DNA of 64,000 bases, from NCBI GenBank assembly GCA_022486705.1, contig JAKVKC010000002.1, positions 53,656-117,655 of the forward strand, in the 5' to 3' direction. This stretch comes from Solobacterium sp. GTDB taxonomy: Bacteria > Bacillota_I > Bacilli_A > Erysipelotrichales > Erysipelotrichaceae. The notes under the pieces are model-generated. The model was not told the origin of the DNA, made no database searches, and saw only the letters and a list, made by a program, of their open reading frames with translations. A program made the translations under genes and the position numbers. Positions 9,007 through 17,606 of this stretch are shown one piece after another (position 1 is the first letter of the stretch; each line of letters starts with the position of its first letter).

Positions 9007-9969
9007 ATGGTGAGAAAAATTGGTGTTCTTACGTCCGGCGGAGATGCGCCGGGAATGAATGCGGCCATCCGTTCTGTAACAAGAATTGCATTGAATAATG
9101 GCGTCGAAGTCGTGGGCGTACGAGATGGATATCGCGGTCTTTTGGATGCGAATTTTCAGCCGATGTCTCGGACAGACGTATCGGATATATTGGACCGGGG
9201 CGGCACAAAGCTTGGCTCTGCACGTCTGCCTGAATTCAAAGAAGAAGAGACGCAGGATACATGCATTAAGAATCTGAAGAATGCAGGCATTGATGCACTT
9301 GTTGTCATCGGCGGCGACGGCTCCTACCGCGGCGCACTTGCAATGACAAAGAAGGGGATCAACTGCATCGGTCTGCCGGGCACGATCGACAATGATATCC
9401 CGGGAACAGACTTTACCATCGGCTTTGATACAGCGCTGCATACCTGTGTTGAAAATGTCGATAAATTGAGAGACACTTCAAGTTCACATCACCGCTGTTC
9501 TATTGTTGAAGTTATGGGCAATCACTGCGGCGATCTGGCTTTATATACAGCCATCAGCTGCGGAGCAGAAATGGTCATTTCTCCGGAGACTGGCTATGAT
9601 GAATTGGAAGTATTGGAAAAGCTGCGTTATCTGAGCGATGCTGTAAAGAAGAACCATGCCATTGTGATCATCTCAGAGAAGATCTGCGATGTTGACGCTT
9701 TGGCAAAGAAGGTATCTTTGCACACGAACTTCAGTGGAAGAGCGACCGTATTAGGTCATATACAGAGAGGCGGATCACCGACACCGACAGATCGTATGCT
9801 GGCATCCCGCATGGGAGAGAAGGCAGTGGATCTGCTGATGGAAGGCATTGGCGGTCATTGCGTCGGCATCATTGACAATGAGATCACATCAATGCCGATC
9901 AATGAAGCGTTGGAAAGACCTCGTCAGAATCGCAAACAGCTGTATCGCTTATTTGATCGCTTAGTATAA
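9007..9969 (+). CDS. pfkA: 6-phosphofructokinase
   Basis: ATP-dependent phosphofructokinase, about 320 aa, converting fructose-6-phosphate to fructose-1,6-bisphosphate in glycolysis. Signatures visible are GVLTSGGDAPGMNAAIR, the nucleotide-binding GGDGSYRG, the catalytic GTIDNDIPGTD and the effector-site region near GHIQRGGSPTPTDR. ATG codons occur at 9001 and 9007. GGAGG at 8995-8999 lies 7 nt from 9007 but only 1 nt from 9001, and starting at 9007 gives the standard family length. pyk follows after 23 nt, so the two glycolytic control enzymes are probably co-expressed. Confidence 0.97.
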   Translation: MVRKIGVLTSGGDAPGMNAAIRSVTRIALNNGVEVVGVRDGYRGLLDANFQPMSRTDVSDILDRGGTKLGSARLPEFKEEETQDTCIKNLKNAGIDALVVIGGDGSYRGALAMTKKGINCIGLPGTIDNDIPGTDFTIGFDTALHTCVENVDKLRDTSSSHHRCSIVEVMGNHCGDLALYTAISCGAEMVISPETGYDELEVLEKLRYLSDAVKKNHAIVIISEKICDVDALAKKVSLHTNFSGRATVLGHIQRGGSPTPTDRMLASRMGEKAVDLLMEGIGGHCVGIIDNEITSMPINEALERPRQNRKQLYRLFDRLV

Positions 9970-9992
9970 CAAGGAGAAAAGGGAAAATACGT

Positions 9993-11426
9993 ATGACGAA
10001 TGCACATTTATTTAAGAGAACTAAAGTAGTCTGCACAATCGGACCAGCATCTGAGAATGAGGAGACATTGACAAAACTGGCAGAAGCCGGCATGAACATT
10101 GCCCGTTTGAACTTCAGCCATGGCACACATGAGGAACATGGTGCGAGAGTCAAGATGATCCGTCATGTATCAGAGACAACAGGTATCAATCTTGCGATTG
10201 CTTTGGATACCAAAGGACCGGAGATCCGTTTAGGAAACTTTAAGAATGATACAGAAGAGTATAAGATCGGTGAGATCGTTTATCTGGAAAAGGCAGATAT
10301 TGAAGGAACTCATGAGAGATTCCATATCCAGGTCCCAGAGCTGTTTGAAGATCTGAAGCAGGGCAACTGCATTCTGATCAATGACGGCAAGATGAAGCTG
10401 ACCGTTCTTGAGAACGACGGCAAGGAAATGAAGTGCAGAGTTGAAGTAGCTGGACCAATCTCATCCCATAAGGGATGCAATGTGCCAGGGGTCAAGCTTT
10501 CGATGCCATTCCTGTCAGAGAAGGATGAAGCAGATATCCGTTTCGGCTGCAAGCAGAATGTTGATTTCATCTTTGCTTCCTTTACGAGAAGAGCTTCCGA
10601 TATCAATTCGATCCGCAAGCTCTGCATTGAAGAAGGAAAGCCTAGAATTAATATTATTGCAAAGATCGAGAACCAGGAAGGCTATGACAATGTCGATTCT
10701 ATTCTGGAAGCTGCTGACGGTGTCATGGTAGCCCGCGGCGATCTTGGTGTTGAGATCCCGACGATGCTCGTTCCTGTTTATCAGAAGCATATTATTCATC
10801 AGGCAAATATTTACGGTAAACCAGTCATTACGGCAACGCATATGCTGGATTCTATGACCCACAATCCGCGCTGCACAAGAGCAGAAGCTTCTGATGTATG
10901 CAATGCTGTATTGGATGGCTCAGATGGCGTTATGCTGAGTGCAGAATCAGCTGCCGGCGATTACCCAGTTGAATCCTGCGAGACGATGAGCGAGATTGCT
11001 GAAGAAGCAGAAAAGATCCTTCCATACAGAGATCGTTTGGATTGGCTCAAGACAACATCCAACAAGACTGTTCAGGATGCTGTATCTATCGCTATTTCAG
11101 ATGCAACTCTGACATTGGACAACATCGGTGCTATCGTTGTCTTCACTCAGGGAGGCACAACAGCACGCCGTATTTCCAAGTTCAGACCAAAGGCTCCGAT
11201 CCTTGCCGTGACCTTTACTAAGGATACACAGCGCAAGCTGGAGAGCTATTGGGGCGTGATGCCGATCGTCAGCGATGTGCAGAATCAGATGACCAATGAT
11301 GATGATCTGGCGACATTGTTCGCTAAGGACTATGGTGTCAAGAAGGGGCAGCTGATCATTATCTCAGCCGGATATCCGACTGGCGAAGGCTCTGCCAACA
11401 TGATGAAGATCATTGAAGTAAAGTAA
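9993..11426 (+). CDS. pyk: Pyruvate kinase
   Basis: A 477-aa pyruvate kinase that transfers phosphate from phosphoenolpyruvate to ADP. The N-terminal TKVVCTIGPAS, the barrel motif KIENQEGYDN and the active-site stretch VMVARGDLGVEIP are intact. The family Lys/Glu/Asp catalytic residues are present. It has the short architecture, ending after the C-terminal allosteric domain. The extra PEP-utiliser-like domain of Bacillus enzymes is absent. A hairpin terminator follows the stop codon. Confidence 0.97.
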   Translation: MTNAHLFKRTKVVCTIGPASENEETLTKLAEAGMNIARLNFSHGTHEEHGARVKMIRHVSETTGINLAIALDTKGPEIRLGNFKNDTEEYKIGEIVYLEKADIEGTHERFHIQVPELFEDLKQGNCILINDGKMKLTVLENDGKEMKCRVEVAGPISSHKGCNVPGVKLSMPFLSEKDEADIRFGCKQNVDFIFASFTRRASDINSIRKLCIEEGKPRINIIAKIENQEGYDNVDSILEAADGVMVARGDLGVEIPTMLVPVYQKHIIHQANIYGKPVITATHMLDSMTHNPRCTRAEASDVCNAVLDGSDGVMLSAESAAGDYPVESCETMSEIAEEAEKILPYRDRLDWLKTTSNKTVQDAVSIAISDATLTLDNIGAIVVFTQGGTTARRISKFRPKAPILAVTFTKDTQRKLESYWGVMPIVSDVQNQMTNDDDLATLFAKDYGVKKGQLIIISAGYPTGEGSANMMKIIEVK

Positions 11427-11433
11427 AGACTGA

Positions 11434-11460
11434 GAATGTGTCGTGAGGCACATTCTTTTT
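11434..11460 (+). terminator. Rho-independent terminator after pyk
   Basis: A 7-bp stem GAATGTG (11434-11440) / CACATTC (11449-11455) with an 8-nt loop is followed by a T run. It ends the pfkA-pyk unit. Confidence 0.8.
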
Positions 11461-11479
11461 GAAAGAAAAGAGGATGCAT

Positions 11480-12103
11480 ATGTCAGAAATTGAAATACAG
11501 TATTATGGACATTCCTGCTTTCAGGTCAGCTATGAAGGGCACAGTGCTGTCTTTGATCCGTATGAGGATGATTCTGTACCGGGACTGAAACTGCCTGCGG
11601 GCATCCGCAGCGATGCCGTGTACTGCTCGCATGAGCATACCGATCACAATGCTGCGCATCTGATCCAGACATCAGGCAGGGATCCTTTTCCGCTGTTCCG
11701 TGCATCGGTGCCGCATGATGATGTGCAGGGAGCGAATAGAGGATTTACAGATATGACCTTTCTGAAGGTCGGCTGCGATACGATCGTTCATTTGGGAGAT
11801 ATCGGCAGAATGCCAACAGAAGAAGAGTATGAAGCACTGCAGAAAGCGGCGGTACTGATGATCCCGGTCGGGGGATACTATACCATTGATGCACACCAGG
11901 CAGCTGAGATCATTGCCAAAGTCCATGCGCCTTTGAATATTGTGATGCATTATCGCTGCGGCAATCGAGGCTATGATGTTTTAGCAGACCTTGATCAGAT
12001 AAAGAAAGAAATACCAGGTCTCAAAAATTCAGCTGAGACAAAACTGATATTTGATGAGAATTCTGTTCCGCAGGAAACTGTGGCATTGGAACCATTGCAG
12101 TAA
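11480..12103 (+). CDS. Metallo-beta-lactamase-fold metal-dependent hydrolase (UlaG-like)
   Basis: A 207-aa metallo-beta-lactamase-fold protein of the UlaG/L-ascorbate-6-phosphate-lactonase-like group (UPF0173-type). It has GHSCFQV near the N terminus, the metal motif SHEHTDHNA (HxHxDH) and a late VMHYRCGN segment contributing a His. Substrate unknown; the nearby genes give no metabolic hint. The frame extends back to a TTG at 11459, but AAAAGAGG at 11466-11473 lies 6 nt before ATG 11480, which I take as the start. Flanked by its own terminator on each side. Confidence 0.8.
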   Translation: MSEIEIQYYGHSCFQVSYEGHSAVFDPYEDDSVPGLKLPAGIRSDAVYCSHEHTDHNAAHLIQTSGRDPFPLFRASVPHDDVQGANRGFTDMTFLKVGCDTIVHLGDIGRMPTEEEYEALQKAAVLMIPVGGYYTIDAHQAAEIIAKVHAPLNIVMHYRCGNRGYDVLADLDQIKKEIPGLKNSAETKLIFDENSVPQETVALEPLQ

Positions 12104-12105
12104 AG

Positions 12106-12126
12106 AAGCCAGAGATGGCTTTTTTC
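12106..12126 (+). terminator. Terminator of the metal-dependent hydrolase gene
   Basis: AAGCCA (12106-12111), loop GAGA, TGGCTT (12116-12121), then a T run. Compact 6-bp hairpin directly after the stop codon. Confidence 0.8.
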
Positions 12127-12151
12127 TTTGCCTGCTGGCTGAATAGAAGGC

Positions 12152-12178
12152 AAAAAAAGGCTCTCGTTTGGGAGAACC
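12152..12178 (-). terminator. Terminator of rnjA (minus strand)
   Basis: Read on the minus strand, GGTTCTC (from 12178) pairs with GAGAGCC (to 12159) around a 6-nt loop and is followed by seven T. It faces the plus-strand terminator at 12106-12126. Confidence 0.8.
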
Positions 12179-12189
12179 TTTATATTCTG

Positions 12190-14031
12190 TTACGCCTGTA
12201 CTGCTTTCTTGCGCGGAGCTCTTGGCTTTTTCGGAGCAGTATGGGTCGCTGCTTTTGCCTTGATCTCTTCCATAGCTGCCTTCTGATTCAGGATGACAGG
12301 GATCACAATTGGATTGCGGTTCGTCTTCTTGAAGAGATATGGTTCCAAAGAAGTCTTGATGCAGTTCTTCAGTTCCCCGAAGGTAGTTCTCTGCTGCATC
12401 TTTTTCTTCAATGCCTCATAGACAACAAGCTCTGCTTCCTTGAGAAGGGTCTGTGAATCTTTGATATACACAAATCCGCGGGAAACAATGCTAGGCCGGC
12501 AGAGGATCTTATTGTAGCGGGAATCAATGGTCACAATGATTGCGACAAGTCCATTCTCAGCTAAGATCTTCCGGTCCTTGATCACCGAAGTGCTCAAGCC
12601 GGAGGCATCATTGCCATCAACATATATGGCATCCGTCTGGATCCGCTCATCGGCTTCAAATACTTCGCCGTTTCTTAGAACAAGCACATCGCCATTGGAG
12701 CAGATAAAGCAATTCTCTTTCGGAACACCTGTTTCCTGAGCTGTATGGGAATGCTGCACAAGCATCTTATATTCACCATGGTTCGGCATAAAGTACTTTG
12801 GCTTGATCAGGTTCAGCATCAGCTTCTGTTCCTCCACTGGCGCATGGCCTGTTGTATGGAAAGAAGTCAATGGGGAATTGGTAACAACATTGGCACCGAC
12901 TCTGGTCAGCTGATTGATGACACCGGAAACAGAGACACCGTTGCCAGGAATTGGGTTGGAAGAGAAGAGCACAGTATCGCCTGGGATGATCTTGATAAAG
13001 CGATGTGTTCCATTGGCAATTCTGCTCAGGGCTGCCATCGGTTCTCCTTGCGAACCGGTGCAGACGATGCAGATGCGATTTGCCGGCAGGGTATTCAGTT
13101 CATTGCCAGAGATAAAGGAACTGTCAGGAATCTTGATGATGCCTAGATTTCTTCCTATTTCAGTTACATTTTCCATGGATCTGCCGAAGACAGCAATCTT
13201 TCTGTTGCAGGCAACAGCACATTCTAAGATCTGTGCAATACGGTAGACATTGGATGCGAAGGTGGAGACTAACAGTCTTCCTGGGGTCTTGCGCATCTGT
13301 TCCATGATAGAATTCGCAACGACCTTTTCTGAGATGGAAGAACCTGGCACACCGGAGTTGGTGGAATCGCTCATCAGCAGAGTGACACCTACCTGACCGA
13401 TATAGGCCATCTTCTGATAATCTGAGTTCTTGCCGATCGGGGTCAGGTCGAACTTGAAGTCGCCGGTCTCAACAATTCTGCCGTTCGGTGTATTGACCAG
13501 AATTCCTAAGGAATCCGGGATCGAGTGTACGGTATCAAAGAAGCCGATGCTGAAGTACTTTGTGCGTATTCTTGAATCTGCATTGATCTCAACGATCTTG
13601 CAGGAACGCGAGAGACGTCTTTCTTCCAGCTTCTTTTCAATCAGTGCCTTGGCAAAGCGCGGGGCATAGATCTCTTTCAGATGGATCGACTGCAGAAAGA
13701 AAGGAATGCCGCCGATATGGTCTTCATGACCATGCGTGATGACCATGGCTTTGATCTTCTGCTGATTTTTAACTAAGTATGTATAATCTGGAATGACGTA
13801 GTCCACGCCAAGCAGATCATCCTCTGGGAAAAGGATGCCGCAGTCGATGATGATGATCTCATCATCATGTTCAATGCAGTACATATTTTTACCGATCTCA
13901 CCCAGACCGCCCAAAGCATAGACCAATGTGTCTTTCTTATGATCGATCGCATGTTCGATCAGATCAGGCTCAGAAAGGTGAGAATAGCGGACAGGCCGAT
14001 TCGGCCGTTTTCCGTTTGATGTTTCTTCCAT
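12190..14031 (-). CDS. rnjA: Ribonuclease J
   Basis: RNase J, a beta-CASP metallo-beta-lactamase nuclease with endonuclease and 5'-3' exonuclease activity, central to mRNA decay and rRNA maturation in Gram-positives. At 613 aa it is longer than the usual 555. The extra length is a basic N-terminal lead of about 35 residues and a Lys/Ala/Pro-rich tail (APKKPRAPRKKAVQA). Core motifs: YALGGLGEIGKNMY, the zinc motif THGHEDHIGG, and the beta-CASP segments around GSQGEPMAALSR and SFHTTGHAP. It is transcribed after def, with an extended -10 promoter of its own in the gap. Confidence 0.95.
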   Translation of the reverse strand: MEETSNGKRPNRPVRYSHLSEPDLIEHAIDHKKDTLVYALGGLGEIGKNMYCIEHDDEIIIIDCGILFPEDDLLGVDYVIPDYTYLVKNQQKIKAMVITHGHEDHIGGIPFFLQSIHLKEIYAPRFAKALIEKKLEERRLSRSCKIVEINADSRIRTKYFSIGFFDTVHSIPDSLGILVNTPNGRIVETGDFKFDLTPIGKNSDYQKMAYIGQVGVTLLMSDSTNSGVPGSSISEKVVANSIMEQMRKTPGRLLVSTFASNVYRIAQILECAVACNRKIAVFGRSMENVTEIGRNLGIIKIPDSSFISGNELNTLPANRICIVCTGSQGEPMAALSRIANGTHRFIKIIPGDTVLFSSNPIPGNGVSVSGVINQLTRVGANVVTNSPLTSFHTTGHAPVEEQKLMLNLIKPKYFMPNHGEYKMLVQHSHTAQETGVPKENCFICSNGDVLVLRNGEVFEADERIQTDAIYVDGNDASGLSTSVIKDRKILAENGLVAIIVTIDSRYNKILCRPSIVSRGFVYIKDSQTLLKEAELVVYEALKKKMQQRTTFGELKNCIKTSLEPYLFKKTNRNPIVIPVILNQKAAMEEIKAKAATHTAPKKPRAPRKKAVQA

Positions 14032-14077
14032 TATATTTATTACCTCATTTCCTTAAATAGAATGCTTAACTTCATAA

Positions 14078-14086
14078 AGTATAGCA
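14078..14086 (-). promoter_or_regulatory. Extended -10 promoter of rnjA
   Basis: On the minus strand TGC-TATACT occupies 14086-14078, an extended -10 box (TGn plus 5/6 consensus). No clear -35. It lies about 45 nt before the rnjA ATG; GAGGTAA is the ribosome-binding site. Confidence 0.4.
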
Positions 14087-14113
14087 CATCAAAAAAACTT
14101 TCGCACAGAAACA

Positions 14114-14680
14114 CTAAATAACGAGTGCACCTGGAACTTCTTTATTCGGATGCTTTGGATCAATATAGTCATAGAAGAGCGTGCCTTTGAAATGATCCAG
14201 TTCATGCTGGAGAACAATGGCCAGATAGCCTCTGGCACGGATCGTTATGTTCTTATTCTGCAGGAGATCAAATGCTTTCACCGTAACGCGTGCGCTTCTG
14301 ACAACATATCCTTCATGATCCTGAACAACTGACAGACATCCTTCGCCGCTGCTCAGATATGCTTTCTGAACCGAAGAAGAGACGATCTTTGGATTGACCA
14401 GCATGAATTCATAATGTTCCGGGGCATCGTTCTTATCGCGGTCATCCACTATGACAGCAGTCAATTGTTTTTTGACACCGACCTGAATGGCACTGATGCC
14501 GACGGCAGGACGCAGATCGAATTCTTTTGCCTTTTCTTCATCCGTACTGTCTTTGACATATTGAAACAGATCCCGCAGCAGCTTCTCATCTTCTGCACTG
14601 AGCGGAAGGGATACGGGCTCTGATTTTTCGCGAATGATCGGGTTTGGATCTTTGATAATTGTTTCATTATTAATTAGCAT
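14114..14680 (-). CDS. def: Peptide deformylase
   Basis: Removes the formyl group from the initiator Met of nascent proteins; Fe/Zn enzyme, 188 aa, of the Gram-positive type 2 length class. All three motifs are present: motif 1 variant VGISAIQVG, motif 2 EGCLSV (metal Cys) and motif 3 QHELDHFKG (HExxH metal His). The start follows GAGGT on the minus strand. It is transcribed from a consensus promoter and is followed 82 nt later by rnjA, with no clear terminator between them. Confidence 0.96.
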   Translation of the reverse strand: MLINNETIIKDPNPIIREKSEPVSLPLSAEDEKLLRDLFQYVKDSTDEEKAKEFDLRPAVGISAIQVGVKKQLTAVIVDDRDKNDAPEHYEFMLVNPKIVSSSVQKAYLSSGEGCLSVVQDHEGYVVRSARVTVKAFDLLQNKNITIRARGYLAIVLQHELDHFKGTLFYDYIDPKHPNKEVPGALVI

Positions 14681-14698
14681 TTACTATACCTCGGAATT

Positions 14699-14727
14699 AT
14701 TTTAGTGAGTCATGCGCAATATGTCAA
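14699..14727 (-). promoter_or_regulatory. def promoter
   Basis: On the minus strand, TTGACA (14727-14722), 17 nt, then TAAAAT (14704-14699). Near-perfect sigma-A spacing, predicting a very short 5' leader (about 12 nt) for def. Confidence 0.7.
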
Positions 14728-14765
14728 AGGAATCACTTCAAAATTATGAAAAGAAGAAAGGAATT

Positions 14766-14774
14766 TGATATAAT
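14766..14774 (+). promoter_or_regulatory. Extended -10 box ahead of the SEDS gene
   Basis: TGA-TATAAT, with TATAAT at 14769-14774, an extended -10 box. The ATG at 14782 starts 7 nt after it, where transcription would be expected to begin. No good -35 box is visible. Confidence 0.45.
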
Positions 14775-14781
14775 TTCAGCG

Positions 14782-16002
14782 ATGACAGCAATGAGCACAG
14801 CAAATAAAACAAAAAGAAAACTAAAGTTCAATATTAAAATGCCGTATAAATTCGACGGCTGGATCTATGCGGCCATGATCCTGCTTGTCTTCTATGGGAT
14901 TCTGATGGTCACCAGTGCGTCCATGGGGCAGTCGGTCTCCAATCCGTCTGTTCTGATCAAAACGGTGATCAAAGAACTTCTGTTTGTATCGATCGGATAT
15001 ATAGCGATGACATGGATGGCTCAGAAGTTTACGCTCGATTTTCTGAAAAGCGAGCATTTCGCTTCTTTGATCATTATTACGATTGCGGCGCTGTTTGCCT
15101 GCCTGGCATTCCCAGCAACGGGCGGAGCCCATGCATGGTGGAAGATCACGGTGGCAGGTATCGAGATCGGCGTGCAGCCGGCAGAATTTGCTAAGATCAC
15201 ATCGATCCTGACAGTGGCAGCGTATTTCGGTGACAATCATCGGAAATATCATCATATCTGGAATCTGATCAAGATCCCGGTCCTCAGCATCGGCAGCTAT
15301 GTGTGCATTGTCCTGTTCGTACAGAAGGACTTTGGCTCCGCCATGGTAATTGCTTTGATCACTTTCATTATTGTCATGGTCCCATCCAATCCGCAGCTGA
15401 AATGGCTGAAGATCGCTGCTGGATGCATGATCGCACTTCTGGTCATTGGCATCTTTGTGCTGGTCTATACAAAATTCGGCGAAGCATTGATCAATGCCCT
15501 GCCGGATGGCTATCAGAAGAAACGCTTTATTTCAGCCGTGAATCCATTCCTGGATAAATATGATTCCAGCTATCAGCTGGTCAACGGCCTGATCGCTTTT
15601 GCCAGCGGCGGCTGGTTCGGCAGAGGACTGGGCAACAGTGTGCGCAAATATACAGATTTTCCGGCTGCTTCGACAGATTCGATTCTTTCGATCTTAGTCG
15701 AGGAACTGGGCTTTGTCGGCTTCTTGGTCATGATCATTCTCTTTGGCATCATTATTTTCCGTTTACTGAAATATGCGCAGAAGATACATAACGAAAAGGC
15801 AAAGATCATCTTAGTCGGCGTTGCAATGTACTTTATGATCCATATTTTCTTCAATATCGGCGGTGTTACCGTAGCACTGCCGCTGACCGGCATTCCGCTG
15901 CTGCTGATATCCTCCGGCGGTTCTTCAACGATCAGTGCCATGATGGCACTTGGCATCACGCAGTCGGTGATTTCATCCTATCGGCGAGGACTGATCCAAT
16001 GA
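14782..16002 (+). CDS. ftsW: SEDS family peptidoglycan glycosyltransferase FtsW/RodA
   Basis: SEDS protein that polymerises lipid II into glycan strands, about 406 aa with roughly ten membrane segments. Features: ILMVTSASMG in TM1, the GGAHAWWKI/VQPAEFAKI extracellular segment, and the C-terminal signature LPLTGIPLLLISSGGSS. Proximity to rsmD and coaD, as with ftsW in Bacillus, favours FtsW over RodA. The frame is open from ATG 14746, but an extended -10 box lies inside that stretch and 14746 has no well-spaced ribosome-binding site. ATG 14782 (MTAMSTANK) or 14791 is preferred. The 3' end overlaps rsmD by 4 nt. Confidence 0.88.
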   Translation: MTAMSTANKTKRKLKFNIKMPYKFDGWIYAAMILLVFYGILMVTSASMGQSVSNPSVLIKTVIKELLFVSIGYIAMTWMAQKFTLDFLKSEHFASLIIITIAALFACLAFPATGGAHAWWKITVAGIEIGVQPAEFAKITSILTVAAYFGDNHRKYHHIWNLIKIPVLSIGSYVCIVLFVQKDFGSAMVIALITFIIVMVPSNPQLKWLKIAAGCMIALLVIGIFVLVYTKFGEALINALPDGYQKKRFISAVNPFLDKYDSSYQLVNGLIAFASGGWFGRGLGNSVRKYTDFPAASTDSILSILVEELGFVGFLVMIILFGIIIFRLLKYAQKIHNEKAKIILVGVAMYFMIHIFFNIGGVTVALPLTGIPLLLISSGGSSTISAMMALGITQSVISSYRRGLIQ

Positions 16003-16559
16003 GGATCGTTGCAGGAAAGTATCGCTCGCGCCGGATTGAAACGCGAAATTCTTCCAAAACACGTCCGACCTTGGACAAGGTCAGGGAGGCCGTCTTTTCT
16101 TCGCTTGGCGGCAGCTTTCAGGGAGGCAGTTTTCTGGATCTCTATGCCGGCAGCGGTGCCAATGGTTTTGAGGCTCTGTCACGGGGAATGGAAAATGCAG
16201 TGTTCGTGGATTCATCATCAGAAGCTTCGGCAGTGATCAAGCAGAATGCAGCATCGCTTGGCTGTGCGGCAGACTGCGATATATACTGCATGAAGGATAC
16301 CAAAGCATTGGATCTGCTGCAAGCAGAAGGCAGACGGTTCAAAGTAATCTATCTGGATCCGCCGTATGCACTGCAGCAGAATGAACAGATGCTGAAGTAT
16401 ATTGATGAGAATGAAATGATGAGGGACCATGGCGTACTGGTGATCGAATCGGATGCCAAGGATCATTTTACGCAGAACTATCTGCATCTGAAGTATTTAT
16501 TTGATAAAGAATATGGCATCACAAGGATCACCTATTACAGATACGAGGAAAAAATATGA
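15999..16559 (+). CDS. rsmD: 16S rRNA (guanine(966)-N(2))-methyltransferase
   Basis: RsmD-family SAM methyltransferase, 186 aa, modifying G966 of 16S rRNA. It starts MRIVAGKYRSRRIETR, has the SAM-binding LDLYAGSGANGFEA and the catalytic DPPY (LDPPYALQQ). ATGA overlap with ftsW upstream and with coaD downstream means coupled translation. The rsmD-coaD pairing is conserved across Bacillota. Confidence 0.95.
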   Translation: MRIVAGKYRSRRIETRNSSKTRPTLDKVREAVFSSLGGSFQGGSFLDLYAGSGANGFEALSRGMENAVFVDSSSEASAVIKQNAASLGCAADCDIYCMKDTKALDLLQAEGRRFKVIYLDPPYALQQNEQMLKYIDENEMMRDHGVLVIESDAKDHFTQNYLHLKYLFDKEYGITRITYYRYEEKI

Positions 16560-17047
16560 AAGCATGCTACCCTGGGACCTTTGATCCTATTACAAACGGA
16601 CATTTGGATATTATTCAGCGGGCATCGAAGATGTTCGATGAGCTGGATGTCTTTCTGATGGTCAATCCTAGAAAGCTCTGTGTGTTCAATGCCGAAGAGA
16701 GAAGACAGATGATCGAAGATTCTTTGGCTTCTATCGGATCGCCGCAGAACGTTAAGGTCGTGATCGGTACGGGATTGACTGTCGATATGGCACGAGCAAA
16801 TGACTGCGGTGCGATCATTCGCGGGATCCGGGCGGTATCTGACTATGAATATGAACTGCAGCAGGCAACAGCCAATATGATGCTGGGCCATGATATTGAA
16901 ACGATCTTTCTGATTGCAAAGCCGCAGTATTCTTTCCTTTCTTCCTCCGTGGTGAAGGAAATTGCGATGTATCATGGAGATATTCTGAATCTTGTGCCGG
17001 TGCAGATCATTGACCGCGTCAATGATAAGCTCAGCAAAGATGAGTAA
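16556..17047 (+). CDS. coaD: Pantetheine-phosphate adenylyltransferase
   Basis: Penultimate step of CoA synthesis (4'-phosphopantetheine + ATP to dephospho-CoA), 163 aa. The nucleotidyltransferase motif PGTFDPITNGH (HxGH type: TNGH) is at the N terminus, and FLSSSVVKEIA matches the ISSTxVR-type C-terminal motif. The window therefore holds both terminal CoA enzymes (coaD and coaE). Overlaps rsmD by 4 nt and ogt by 8 nt. Confidence 0.96.
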   Translation: MKACYPGTFDPITNGHLDIIQRASKMFDELDVFLMVNPRKLCVFNAEERRQMIEDSLASIGSPQNVKVVIGTGLTVDMARANDCGAIIRGIRAVSDYEYELQQATANMMLGHDIETIFLIAKPQYSFLSSSVVKEIAMYHGDILNLVPVQIIDRVNDKLSKDE

Positions 17048-17516
17048 GTACGTCAGTGCGTATGCTTCACCGCTTGGGCAGATCGTGATAGCGGCCGAAG
17101 AAGATTCTTTAGTCGGCTTATGTTTCAGCGATAAAGCAGTCCTGGTTCCGCAAGAAGCCAGTGCCGTTATTTCTCAGACCGAGAAATGGCTGGATGCTTA
17201 CTTTGACGGAGAAGATCCCATCAGGAATATTTCCTGCCTAGCAAAGGGGACTTTATTCCAGGAGACCGTCTGGCAGATCCTGATGACGATCCCGTATGGG
17301 AGCACGATGAGCTATCAGGAGATCGCCGACAGGACGTGTTCACTGCTTGGCAAGAAAAGGATGTCAGCACAGGCAGTTGGACAGGCTGTTTCAAAGAATC
17401 CGATCCTGATCCTGATTCCGTGCCATAGAGTGCTAGGAAAGGGCGGTCTGCTGAAAGGATACAGCGGCGGAATGGAGCGGCAGAGATCGCTGCTTCAGCT
17501 GGAAAGTCATATATAA
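17040..17516 (+). CDS. ogt: Methylated-DNA--protein-cysteine methyltransferase
   Basis: Suicide repair protein that removes the methyl group from O6-methylguanine. At 158 aa it has the Ogt core without an Ada regulatory domain. The active-site motif is IPCHRVLG, preceded by the helix-turn-helix segment IPYGSTMSYQEIA. The frame opens at 16992 inside coaD, but the ATG at 17040 (MSKYVSAYASPLG) overlaps the coaD end by 8 nt and gives normal family length. Last gene before a terminator. Confidence 0.93.
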   Translation: MSKYVSAYASPLGQIVIAAEEDSLVGLCFSDKAVLVPQEASAVISQTEKWLDAYFDGEDPIRNISCLAKGTLFQETVWQILMTIPYGSTMSYQEIADRTCSLLGKKRMSAQAVGQAVSKNPILILIPCHRVLGKGGLLKGYSGGMERQRSLLQLESHI

Positions 17517-17522
17517 GAAGAA

Positions 17523-17545
17523 AAGGCCTGAAATGGTCTTTTTTT
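17523..17545 (+). terminator. Terminator of the ftsW-rsmD-coaD-ogt unit
   Basis: AAGGCC (17523-17528) and GGTCTT (17535-17540) pair around TGAAAT with one G-U, followed by seven T. Confidence 0.75.
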
Positions 17546-17562
17546 GCAGGTCTTGAAACAAA

Positions 17563-17589
17563 TTAGCACTTAAATCTTGACAGTGCTAA
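17563..17589 (+). promoter_or_regulatory. CIRCE operator 1 (HrcA binding site)
   Basis: TTAGCACTT, 9-nt spacer, CAGTGCTAA: one mismatch per arm from the consensus TTAGCACTC-N9-GAGTGCTAA. It overlaps the -35 box (TTGACA, 17577-17582), so HrcA binding would block RNA polymerase. Confidence 0.95.
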
Positions 17590-17605
17590 AACGGGGATGT
17601 AAGAT
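17577..17605 (+). promoter_or_regulatory. hrcA operon promoter
   Basis: TTGACA (17577-17582), 17-nt spacer, TAAGAT (17600-17605). The -35 box is nested in the right arm of CIRCE 1 and the predicted start site falls in the second CIRCE-like element. Confidence 0.65.
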
Positions 17606-17606
17606 A

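Noticed and set aside
8410..9441. Long open frame on the minus strand across dnaI and pfkA (343 codons)
   Set aside because: Lies fully antisense to two well-conserved genes, has a Cys/His/Arg-rich low-quality composition and no ribosome-binding site; a shadow frame.
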